Origin: Saccoglossus kowalevskii
Taxonomy: Eukaryota > Hemichordata > Enteropneusta > Harrimaniidae
Assembly (NCBI RefSeq): GCF_000003605.2
Contig: NW_003122908.1
Coordinates: 929,571-993,570 of the forward strand
Reading direction: 5' to 3'
Length of the DNA stretch: 64,000 nt
Position numbers and translations under genes: made by a program. The notes under the pieces were generated by a model, which saw nothing but the letters and a program-made list of their open reading frames with translations, had not been told where the DNA came from and made no database searches. This document shows, one piece after another, positions 26,850-38,177 of the stretch. Every line of letters starts with the position of its first letter. The first letter of the stretch is position 1.

Positions 26850-28016
26850 AAATCATGTTTTTCATTTTGTTAACATTTTTCAATTATTTCATCAACGTGT
26901 TCACATTTTTATATTATTTCGTTAGCATTTTTTAATTATTTCATCAATATGTTCACAATTTCATATTATTTTAGCATTATGTTTACATCATTTTTTCATT
27001 TTGTTTACATTTTTACATTATTTCATCATTATGTTGACATTTTTACATTATTTCATCATTATGTTGACATTTTCTATGCACTATATTTCTGTGAGTACCC
27101 CGGGCCTTCAGATGGGCAATCCGGCGCTTCAATTTTACTAGATCCTCTTGTGGATTTGCAATTTTCGATACCCCCTGCAAAGTTTCATTTTGGAAAGACA
27201 TCGTGCAAAAATAAAATAAAATCCCGACCGGATAAATCTACTGGTATGTGCAATTTTCTTTTTCCTATTCCAGTTTTTGACAGAATGCTATCCAAGCATG
27301 AAGCCATCTTGTCGGTCGATAACTTGCTGGCATACTCCCCCCCCCCCCCCACGATTCTCACGGCGACCCCTTCTTCTTCCGAAACGGAACCACTGACTCA
27401 TCTCTCATGTCTTGAGAACGCCGTGCGGAGAGTGTATTCGTCGAAGTCACCGGACGCGCGAGGAGCTCCTATTTGAACCAACTTGAACATTATGACCGGG
27501 ATTGGCGATCGTGACACTGTTTCAGCATCGGTCGCTGAAATAGCTTGCTGTAACAATAAACTTGCATCGCGCAAAGCTTGAAATGCTTCCCTAATTTTGC
27601 CCACTTTTGCCGAGGGAGACAACACACTGGCGCAGACGACATTAACCCCGCTACGTGCGTCTATAATACCACCTAACATATCTATTATAATTACCTTTGA
27701 CTTGTTTTTAGTAAATTCGCTATAAATAATTGTCAGCAGATAAAATATTAAAAGCTTATGTTTATGCTGTATTAGTACACTGGGATATAAATACAAGATA
27801 TATTTATATGCCACAAACGCGTAGTTTCAAACCAAGAACAACTACTCGCATGTACTCGCGCCTACGCTAATCTAGGAAGTTTGTTCACCATACATACATT
27901 ATCATAATTAGACAGATAAACATGTCAAATAATGAAAACATAATGACAAAATAATATATAAATGTGAAAAAAATGATGAAATAATGTAAAAATGCTAACA
28001 AAATGAAAAAAAGTTT
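26850..28016. mobile_element. Inverted-subterminal-repeat element with internal coding remnant
   Basis: The left side (26850-27075) is a string of related ~30-base units, two of them nearly identical (ATTATTTCATCATTATGTTG, then ACATTTTTAC). The same motif returns inverted at about 27930-28016 (GATGAAATAATGTAAAAATG, then CTAACAAAATGAAAAAA). The enclosed ~850 bases have higher GC content and a minus-strand reading frame (separate entry). The arrangement suggests a DNA transposon or foldback element; no transposase signature is visible, and exact ends and target duplication are not clear. Confidence 0.55.
27077..27690 (-). pseudogene. Decayed reading frame of unknown family, two in-frame TGA codons
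   Basis: One minus-strand frame runs from about 27690 down to 27077 with only two stops, TGA at 27398-27400 and TGA at 27185-27187; both are in the same frame (213 bases apart). Visible segments include a helical part (KIREAFQALRDASLLLQQAI), a glycine run encoded by 14 G, then SKTGIGKRKLHIPVDLSGRD, FLHDVFPK-stop-NFAGGIE, and a C-terminal CPSEGPGYSQ. The FPK..-AGG-E arrangement recalls, from memory only, a C-terminal motif of repetitive uncharacterised invertebrate proteins. A possible acceptor (ATTATAG) lies near 27662. I call it a pseudogene because of the two stops; sequencing error or a real split gene is less likely. Confidence 0.5.
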
Positions 28017-29879
28017 TTGGCACTGATCTCACCACATAGCACAAAACATAAGATTTTAATCAGATTGAGCATCGACTAAACGCTTTGGTCAGTGATTAAA
28101 ATACGCCACCAACGGAAATAATCAGTCGCGCTACTTTCATTCCACTTTATAGTAATTACTATGCCGTACATTCGGTGTTATCAGTGTTATTTCCTTGAGT
28201 AATCCCTCGAGGCATGGAAAATGGCCTCTTTGCGTCCAGTGAGCTTGGGTATTTTCAAATGAAGTTCGGTTCCAATGTTATCTCCTAGAGAAAATTGAAA
28301 TGGTCATACATAACAAAACAAATAAAGGAACAACGAAAACACAAAGCTCCGAACTCATTTAAAACACACCCACTGTCTCGTCTTAAGAATGGCCTTTAAT
28401 GAATTGAGCTATGGAAATTGGCATGTGGAAATAAATTTACCACTCTCACCACTGGTTATTATTATTATAAATTTGTTTGATTATATTTTTTTTATTAATT
28501 TCACCAAATTAATTTCAACCAAATCATTAAAAAAAAGCTCGCATAGATTTACGATTGTTATCATGGTTTGACGTTGTTTGTTTGCACAATACAAGGAAAT
28601 AATGCATGTTTTTAAAAAAAATGGGAACAGACAATGTTCCCAGGCGCATGTTTATATAGATGACCTTTGGTTTTTATTCCAGTGAAAAATACCGGTGTTA
28701 TTTGGTGTCATCTAATGGTGGTGATGAAAGCTGACATCATAGAGTGACAACTAAGGTGAACTTTGTATAGTACGAAAGTTTACGAAACCATTTTTAAAAT
28801 ATAATACAGAATATATTGCTTGAATGATGTTTGGTATGATTCTTGTACAACAATTGAAAATTACAGTGTGTCACAGGACTTTTTTTTGTTTAACCTTACA
28901 TCATGGACTAGCGGTAAACAGTGTGAACAGAAATATTGACAGTTTTGAATCTCTTCAGCCCAAGCAGTTGTATACTAGTAATTTCAGTCGTTTTTGTAGA
29001 GGGTCGGCAAGGGGTATTTTCGTAAGCTATAATCAATTGTTTTTATTTTCCGTCGTAATAATGTAATTTGAATAAATAAAAAACGTAAATTCGTAGACAT
29101 GGACAAGGTGTAAAATGTAATCAGCTATTTTATTCGTCCGTAATTTGTACAAAGATATTATTTTTTGTAAGCGTATAAAGCATTTTCCAAATTAAACGCC
29201 GTAATTTCCAATTTTGATTCTTAAACTCAAATTAACAAAAATATTATAAAAACGTAAAATGTAATTAGGAATTCACTTCATCTGTAAAGTGTAAAAACCT
29301 ATTTTTTACTGTAAATTGAACTTTCATTTTATTTCCTGTAAAACGTAAAATGCCGTTTTTATTTCTCGTATTAACCTGTACCAGCTATCTCCCCCTTGCC
29401 ACCCCCTTCATAGCTATCGTACTGTAACATCTACTGCTGTGAGCTGTAGTTTTCCCATTTACTGAGGAAGACTGTGCCTGATTTGTAATGTCCCCAGGAC
29501 ACCAAAATGAAAACAACTGATTTTGACAAGAAAATTCAGAATTATATTGATAATAATTTACAACGAAATGTATTCCATATGAAAAAATGTTAATTCTCTA
29601 TATTCTATAATATTTTTGCGTTTTATTTGTCTTGATTATGACTAGAAGCAGAATAAAATTACAAACTATGTAGCGTGTTCAACAACTCATGTATGAACAA
29701 TAATTTTAAATAAATTTTACTGCATTTGCCTGTATAAAAACGAACGAATTTCACAATGTCGAAAACGGAAAGTTCATTAGAATAAAATAAAAATGTCAAA
29801 ACAAATACGCAGTATTGAGACAGACTGCACAGTGGCAATCCCATAAGCATTCAATGTCACCAAACAAGTACTTAGTCTG
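28017..29879. other. Intergenic region upstream of CCDC91
   Basis: No gene or clear repeat recognised. AT-rich with short homopolymers. The open frames here are short and their translations look random. Confidence 0.6.
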
Positions 29880-30013
29880 CAAAAAATTACCCATGATTCA
29901 TTATTACAAAATGGCGATACTGCAGTACAACGTGTAAATTTCAGGAGGCGTTGAGGGGATCGGGGTATACGACATATTTAACTAAACGTTTTGATTTAGA
30001 AGAATTACAGACC
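29880..30013 (+). promoter_or_regulatory. CCDC91 5' region with YY1-like motif and short upstream ORF
   Basis: AAAATGGCG (29908-29916) is a YY1-type core on the coding strand. Its ATG opens a short upstream frame (MAILQYNV, then TAA). A possible acceptor, AAATTTCAG, ends at 29944, so the first exon boundary is uncertain. No TATA box is evident. Confidence 0.4.
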
Positions 30014-33000
30014 ATGACTGATTGGGCAAATTTCTCAAACACTGCTGCACAGGAGGTACTTTTTAATATACAATCTGCATGTGTGTGTACTTTTGCAATC
30101 ACTCGACTTCCGGGATCAGATCTTGTTTATACTGTATCGTGTACTTTCAATGCGCGGACGAAATGTGACCCAGTATACTGGTTCAGAGTCACCAAATAAT
30201 CGCGGTCTGTTTTTAACAAATGAATTATGTAATCGTATTTTGATGTTTTCAATTAATTGACTTGCAATTCCGTGCTTCAAATTGATTTAAGGGTAATTGG
30301 GGGTTTGCAAACTGCCAGTGAGTGGAGGCTGCGTGGAGGCCCACCGTTCCCTGGGGATTTTTTTGGTAAAAGGATTGTCATGAGTCACAACATAGAGTTT
30401 TTAAGTTATATGGTTATACATAACAACACCGTTCCCCAACACCTGGTGTTGAGCGACGGTGATAACAGTAACATATTTGTGAGAAAAAAAGCAAACGTCA
30501 ACACCAAATTTCAGAGGGCGGGGGGGGGGGGGGGCAAGTAGAGATTGGTTGTTTTTAGATATGCATTTACTAGAGAGTAGTTGTAAATAGTTATTGATTC
30601 TGCATATAATAATATAATGATAAAAATAAACATATAATCGTATCCTTATTTAATTGATAAATGTGTTTTATTGCAGGCGCTTTGTTACATAGATGAAACA
30701 CTTGTCATGAATAAGTGTATTTGCCAAGATTCATTCAAGTGTGTTTTATCATATGTTTTCAAGATAGAAAAACGAATTTCTGTATTTGTTTTATTCATAG
30801 TCTTCATAGTGTCTCATCCATTATGTAACTGGACTAAATGATGTTTATTCTTTTAGGGTGATGATAGAATTGCTGATAATGCGGTCGGTGATTGGGGAAA
30901 TGATGAAGACGATGATTTTGGAGGATTTGAGACTGCAGATCCTCCAGAAGTTGCCAGTCAAGCTGTTCAGCTAGCCAGTCCATCCCCATGGGCCAGCTTC
31001 CCACCTACTGGTAAATTAAATAGTTTTTGTTTGGAAGGTTATTTGTATGTTGAACTTTATGTTGATAAAATCCAGGATTTATACTTGTGTAATGTAACTG
31101 TGATTAAAATACAATAATAATAAAATAATATATTAGTTAATGTAGATTTGTTCTCCTTCCAGTTGCCAGTCCTGGTCAGCCAGACCTTCTACAGGCTCAA
31201 AGTCTGCCACAGCCATCCGCATGCTCATTGGATTCTGACCCAATTTTTGTCAACAAAGTATCATCTGTATTCTCGGAGACAAGTCATGACAATCCCCCAG
31301 AGATAACCTCCCAAGTGTTGCCACCGGAAATGCCGACAGAGGTTCTCGGGGCGTGTGGCTTTGCAGAGCCAGAGATCACCTCCTTAGCCAGAATAAGGGA
31401 GACCCCACCTCCTGAACTCACCACTGAGGCTGATGCAGCATTTCACAATGCCAATAAAAACAATGTTCTTGAGGATTTTAGACTAAGTGATGAAGACTTG
31501 TTACCAACATTTGTTGCCGGGAAACTTCCCAATAAGCCGGATACATTTTCTTTAGATGATTTTGAGGTATGTAGTGTGTGTAATTTATTTTTTGTGTTAT
31601 TTTGGTTCACAGACACTATTCTTTCCGTCGTCTACATGTATGTTGCATGTTAATTTCATCAGCATTGAATAATTATCCTTAACGGAACATGTCATTAACA
31701 CATGTGAACTATTGTATATATGTAGATATCAAGCTGTCCATACTTTTTTTATAAATGAATCCATGTGTACAGTGTAGTATTCCCATAATGCATCTCACTT
31801 AGAACACAAGAACAATGGAAGGATATTAGCTCCTTGCAGAGAAAGACAAAACAAAATAATATTTTGTTTGCAACAAATTCTCTTTGATGTTTGTTTCCAC
31901 CACCCCAGATTCCACTGCCATCTACTCGTAGTTCTGAGGAATTTACAAGCAAAGAAAAGACAGTTTCTGTTCAGCCTAGTATATCTACGACAACACAGAC
32001 TACGCCAGAATATAAAGCTAGTGACGAACTACATAAGAAAGTTGAAGAAAAATTAACAGCATCTGAAAATGAGAAAGAACGACTAAAAAAGGTATAATTG
32101 GTTTCTTGTGTAAGTCATCAATATATAATGTATATCACTGACTGTATGTGACCTCATCATGGCTGTTGCATGCTGGGACTTGGTACCTTGACTAGTCATC
32201 ATTGTCAAAAGTCATTGCCCCCCCCCCATGTGAGTTGTAACAATCAAGAATTACTAGTTTTACAGTGAATTAACATAACCCTGTCTCATTTCTCCCCTAA
32301 TTTTGTGTGTTTGTTCTAGGAATTGGAGGATTTGCGTGAAAGGAATGCAGCAATGGAAAGGGAAATGAAAGACACTCAGTTGGCAGCAGCTGAACAACAA
32401 AAAGTTTACGAAGAGATGCAGACTAGACATTGTAAAGTACTAGAGGATGTCAAGAGAGCTGGACATGATACATTGGTGGTCATTGTTGAAGAGTACAAGG
32501 CAAGCTATTCTGAATAATAGACCACCTACCGTCTGAGTTGTTGTTAACAAATAATAATGGAAATGAAAAGATGAATATTATATTTTTTTATGTGTTCACT
32601 TTCATCTGTTAGCTCAGTGTGAATTTGATAGTTGTTGTAGTTTATGATTTTGTATAATCTTGGTGTGATTGGTTCAAATTACGATAGATGGGCAAATTAC
32701 TTATCTGGAACACGTCAATTGACTATTTTCTGATCACTGCGAGATCCTGTGTTATGCATGAAATTGAACGTGAAAACAGGACAAACAATGGTCACAGTGT
32801 CATAACATCAATCATATTAAGTCAAAACATCGTGCAGGATTTGGGCGGTGTTTTCACACCTATTAATATTCTATACACATTTGACGATGAAGTAGGGGTA
32901 TTTTAGTGCAATATTCCCAAAGATCGGCATTTCGATATTGAAATATAAAAAAGAAATTCAAAATCAAAACATTGATTTTTTGTCATTCACAGGAACTGTG

Positions 33001-35297
33001 CAAGGTGGTTGTTGCACAGCAAACTGAAGCCAGTGAGAAACAACTTCAGACTGCGGTACAGAGGGAAACAGAGACTTCAAAGACAATGCTGCGAGCACAG
33101 GTAGGAACATTCAGCAAAAAAACAATTAGTATAATTGTGTATTGAATATTCCTTAGCTTAAGCTTTGAACGACCTAATTTTTTTCTCCAATTTGCATACA
33201 TTTTGATAATTTATTAATTAAAAAAATTTGGAAAATTCTCTGCAGTTTTATTTTGTGAAAGTTGAAGTATGTGACATCTGTTAAAGATGTTGAAACTAAT
33301 GATTCACTTTGCTTTGTCTTTAATAGCATGAGCGACTCATGAAAGTAGTGGATGAAGAAAGATTACAGGGAGAGAAAAGATTGAAAGAGATCTTATCGGG
33401 AGAGCAAGAGAAATCACAGGCACTAGTCAAGCAGTGTGTGCTTGAAGAACGAGAGAAAATACAAGAAGCAATACAGAAAGCTGTGGAGGTTTGTATTTTC
33501 ACTTTATCTAGCATTCAGGATTCTGTACTGCTTGGTGTTTTATCACTCTGTATTACATGGTCTTGTTCATAGCAAGTCATACAATACTCACAATCCCATT
33601 TTGATACCCCTGAATGGCAAGGTAAATGTTTCATCTGAAAAAACGTATAGTACTGAAGAAGTTGCACTTGTTTGTGCTCATTTGTTTGTGTACATAAGCT
33701 GTAATGGTGTGTCTCATAAAACCATCTTTGAACAAGCCATCATTCAGTTGACGTAATCACATCGAATACCCATGTGCACCCGCAAATAGACAATGGCAAA
33801 GGTGTTCAGTGTTGACATGTATTACAATGTTTTTACTTTTGTTGTTGATTATTACGGTATTTTGATACTTACTCTATATTCTGTTTAATATTAAAGGCGC
33901 ATATAAAAGCTGTGTTTCTGTCCTATTTTTAAGTTAATGTAATACTGTGTCAAAACTACTTTTGGTACCAAATAATGATGGTGATAAGTCATCTAACATG
34001 GCATTTATTTATGGAAAATGAAATTTTGGTCAACAGAACATTCATTTTACAGCCATCCAGGTGTTATTTGCATATGCATAGAATAAACATCCTACAATGT
34101 CATTTCAGCTCAGTATTACCGTACATGGATAAAAAAAATATGAAAAAAGTAAAAAAAAATGTAGCTCTTGATCTTTTAAAATTTTGCCACTAAAAAGAGT
34201 TTTCAATTTGATAAATTGAAGGCATTTACGAAGATGAAATTTTCCTTGATTCAACAAAATTCAATAAAAGTTATAATAATTCACACAATTAGAGCACAAT
34301 CCAGTATACGACTAAAGTGGATGCCGTAGATAGGTGATATGTCTGATTGATATAATAAAAAAATACTATATTATACCATATTTGTTTTTTTATTTACTGC
34401 AGGATGCAAACCGGCTAAACCACACACAACTCGAGATGACATTACAAGAGGAGAGACAAAGTACCAAGCAACTTCTGGAAGAAGAGAGAAATAGGTCTTC
34501 AAAACTTTTAGAAGAAGAAAGACAAAGAAGTAAAGAGACGTTGGAGACTATGTTAGAGGAAGAAAGACAGAGAAGCAGGGTAATTATAAATATGTATAGT
34601 GAGTCAGTGAACTGTCATGTTCTCGGGGAATGTACCATAGGTTAGGGACATGGTTATACAACTAGTAGTAAACCCCTTAACTTACTCTAAATTCTGACTT
34701 TGTGATACCTACCACCCAATCCACATCATAAATTTGTCTGAGATGTGTGTCACTGTGTTAAAGTTTTTCTTTGTTACGTGGTGTTAATAGGAAGCAATAC
34801 AATCAGCATTAGAGAAGGAACGAGAAAAACAGGAAACAAGAATTCTGCAAGTCGTAGAAAAAACGAAAGAAGACATTAAACAGTATGTGCAAGAACAAAA
34901 ACAGGTAGGTTAATTGTCAGCAGTGTTTTTACATATTCTAATACGATGTATTTATTAATTGTTTTATTCCAGTCATATTTACTCATTATTAGCTGATGAC
35001 CCAAATATTGAAGTGTTCATCGCAAACGACAAATTTGACGTTAGCAATGTTGCTCTAATGACGCTATACATATAGCTAATCAATCAAAATATAATTATGT
35101 TTTGTTGTCAAAATCATTTCTGATATTGTGATAATTATCATGACTGGTATCACTTCTTCTCGTATCAACAGGCTGATACAGCTCTAAGGCTGAGGTCACT
35201 AACAAGTATGGACTTATTCTTGGAAAGTACAAGACAACAGCTTAAGCTACTTTATATGCAAGAGCATTCTAAGGAGTCTGACGGTGGACCCCCTTAG
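30014..35297 (+). CDS. CCDC91: Coiled-coil domain-containing protein 91 (GGA-binding partner)
   Basis: Homologue of CCDC91/p56, which binds the ear domain of GGA clathrin adaptors at the trans-Golgi network. Ten coding exons: 30014-30055, 30857-31010, 31163-31566, 31909-32091, 32320-32499, 32993-33100, 33327-33488, 34403-34579, 34791-34904, 35172-35297; 549 codons plus TAG, against 441 residues in human. ATG 30014 (GACCATGA) is chosen because it gives the short acidic N-terminus and splices in phase to the exon carrying DDDFGGFE (residues 32-39), the ear-binding motif. A low-complexity Pro/Ser region follows, then a long coiled coil from about residue 240 with VLEDVKRAGHDTLVVIVEEYK and repeated LLEEER units, then the conserved end RLRSLTSMDLFLESTRQQLK. 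The intron after 32499 is GC-AG (TACAAG|GCAAGC). Confidence 0.95.
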
Positions 35298-35675
35298 TGA
35301 AGCTACCTTTGCAACATGTAGTCAATTAAAGTCAGCCATTCACATTAAGTTTTTTGTTCTGAAATATTTCCAATGTTTGTTTCACAAGTCCTTGAATTAT
35401 TACTTTGCTGATATGCTATATGATTGAGAGTGATTGTCATGTTACCACACCCACACAACCAATAAGTATAGCAAATCTCAATATGTCATTTTTTCAACAG
35501 TCTCAGTCTCTGTGGAAAATTTGTAGTACGTCTAGAAATCCACTTTTTTTGACAAGATGAATAAAAAAGCAGGAAGCTTCTGTCGAAAGTAAGCACGATC
35601 AGATACATAAATTAAACCTTTTTCTAAATACTATAGACAAGTATAAAGTCAGACAGCCATATTTTGAGATTTTTC

Positions 35676-35681
35676 AATAAA
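35676..35681 (+). promoter_or_regulatory. Candidate CCDC91 polyadenylation signal
   Basis: First AATAAA after the stop codon, 379 bases downstream. A further AATAAA is at 36896-36901, so alternative 3' ends are possible. Confidence 0.5.
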
Positions 35682-37886
35682 ATTAGACCACTGCCCAAGC
35701 TGCTTGATTAATTTGTGGCCTTTGTCTAAAATTGAAAATTTTAGGTATAAGCAGTGTCTAATGTTTTTTTGTACATTTGTTCACCCTACACCTTCTAAGG
35801 TAAAATTCTTTGTACAATTTACAGTGAAAACCACCAAGATTTTGTCATTGGGAATACTCTGAATGTTGTGAGTTTTAGACCATATTTAAGTAATCAGTTG
35901 TTCTAATTTATAACACCTGGAGCAATCTTGATGGTTTTCACTGTAAGATGTCAAGTTTACTACTGACAATTAACAATCCTGAAAAGACATTTTTTTGTAC
36001 GTGTAAAAATATGTGCAGTATGTGTCAATCTTGGAAACAATCTTAGATATCACAAGGTAAAAATGCATTTCCTTGGCAACCAGGCAGAGTGTAACATTCC
36101 ATACTCTGTAAGTAAGTCACTGATCAAAATCATCATTTTATGCCTTAATTTCGGCTAAATGGTTTAAATGATATTTGTATTTTGCAAATCAGAATGGAAC
36201 TGATAGTTTTAATTGGGAATCACTAACAGTTTTTGTTTTGTCTTTCAACTTTTCGTATTTATTCAGGTTGGCATGTTTTATTTATTTTTTTTGTCTTTTA
36301 TGTGAAATTTTTGCAGATTTACAAACTTGTATTTTGGCATGAATGACTAAGATGTAGTGGAAACGGTTAATATAGATAGTAATGCATTTTTTATACCAAA
36401 ACAGCTTATTTCAAACTACTTGTATTTGGGTGTGTTTTTTTTTAAATGGAATTTGTATTTAATTTTGTTGTTATTTAATGATTTCTTTTTGAGAATAAGA
36501 GAAAAGTCATGTCACAAACATCAATGCAAAAGATTACGAGTAAAATGTCAATTTTCAATCTTTATATTTTATTGCTTTCTGGACTTGGAATGTGTTCAAG
36601 TTCAAGAAACATTTAATAGATTATGATTCTGTTACTATACTGCAATGCAATTATTTTGATTACAACATATCCATTTTTTCCCAGCGACTTAACAGTAACA
36701 ATAGAGTGCAGCTTCCTATTGAACATAAAGCTTGAGACGATGTGTTGTATGCAGGTATGTGTATGCCAAACTTGTCGTCTTGTTTTGGAGTAAGAAATAC
36801 TTTTCTGCAATACCGGTACTTCTAAGTTGCATAATAGGTTTTTGGAACAGTTAATTATTGTATGATATTCTATAGAATTTAATGAGGTGCTTTGTAATAA
36901 AGTACAGGTTTTAGATGTGAAATAAATTGAATTTTTAAATCCTAAAAACTTGTAATGTATGTGTATAACTATTATTTAACTTAAAAAGGAGGCATATAAA
37001 ATATGTTCAAACTGAATCCAGTGTAAGTAAACTGTCTTTTCTTCACAGACTTGCTTGTATTATACCATTCTTGGTCATGTGACCTGTTGTTTAAGGCGTA
37101 TGTTTATAACCATATACACCTAATTTTCATTTTGTTTTTTATGTGTATTTGTAAATTCTGCATTTACTAGTCCTTGATTAGAACTGCAACTAAGTTCTTG
37201 CTCAACCAATCAAAAAGTTGGCTACGGGTCAACCATCAATATTTTGTAAAAATCACTTTGCCTTAAGCCCTCTACCCATAAGATAGTGAGGTTTACATTC
37301 TTATGCATACATGTACCTACGCTGAAGAACCTGATATAAAAACCATGCAATATCCTCAGTGACTTTGACAGTATTCGCTGTGCTATCATATCTTGGGCAT
37401 GACACCAATAACCACAATCTCATCTGTCAAATTACTAAACTAATCGCATACATTTTCACCTCATACAATTCTTCCGAAATGCTGTTTTTTTTTTCAGAAC
37501 AAGTATTTGAGATGCAAAATGAGACATGCTCTTCTCTATTTCGCTTTTATTACATAATCAATGTATGAAATCTACACACGAGAAAGGTTCATATATACAA
37601 AAGACGCTGAATACAGATCTGCTGGAATGCAAGAGATATATCACAATATATATATTTGAAAAAAAACAATAAACCCAGCATTTCACATTTTGTTTTATAC
37701 ATACAAGAGTTTAGATTAAGAGACAGAATGTTCTCTGTAATGTTGTACGGGTAAGAATCAAAGACAGTTGTAGAATTATATTATTATTTACAATACATTG
37801 CACACAATTTGATTTAGGAGTACATACATTATATTACTACACAACATTCAAAGTACAATTAGTCATCATCAACCCCCCCCCCCCCC

Positions 37887-37936
37887 NNNNNNNNNNNNNN
37901 NNNNNNNNNNNNNNNNNNNNNNNNNNNNNNNNNNNN
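37887..37936. other. Assembly gap (50 N) beside poly-C run
   Basis: The run of N directly follows 14 C residues. The homopolymer probably stopped assembly here. Confidence 1.
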
Positions 37937-38150
37937 CATTGCATTAGCCCTCAGTGTAGTTGGGCCATAGTGAAGTTTTATTTTTTTTCAGGTGACCCAT
38001 ATTGGACTGTTAATTATTATCTTGTTTGCATTATCCAGCCAAATATTTTTTAATGCATTGATACAGTGGCAGGGGGAAATTTGCAAAAAGCACAAACTTT
38101 ACGCAGTTTTTCATAGTGATTAAGAACTGAAACTTCCAGTTCTTGCATGA

Positions 38151-38160
38151 TTTATTTATT
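38151..38160 (-). promoter_or_regulatory. ARMC3 polyadenylation signals
   Basis: TTTATTTATT on plus reads as two overlapping AATAAA hexamers on minus, beginning 18 bases after the stop codon. This implies a very short 3' UTR. Confidence 0.65.
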
Positions 38161-38177
38161 TGAAATTATTCAAAATT

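Larger units (their letters stand above)
35298..38150. other. CCDC91 3' UTR and intergenic region
   Basis: 3' flank of CCDC91 leading to the convergent ARMC3 3' end. No coding segment recognised. It ends near a poly-C run of 14 bases abutting an assembly gap (37887-37936). Confidence 0.65.

Noticed and set aside
27185-27400. Selenoprotein reading of the two in-frame TGA codons
   Set aside because: No cysteine-paired family match and no visible SECIS-type hairpin downstream; decay of a mobile-element gene is simpler.
26949-27476. 175-codon plus-strand frame
   Set aside because: It begins in the AT-rich repeat array and lies antisense to the better minus-strand frame, which shows protein-like segments; probably its shadow.
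32323-32517. CCDC91 ending at the TAA near 32515
   Set aside because: It would require reading through the GC donor; the following exons continue the conserved coiled coil and C-terminus in phase.
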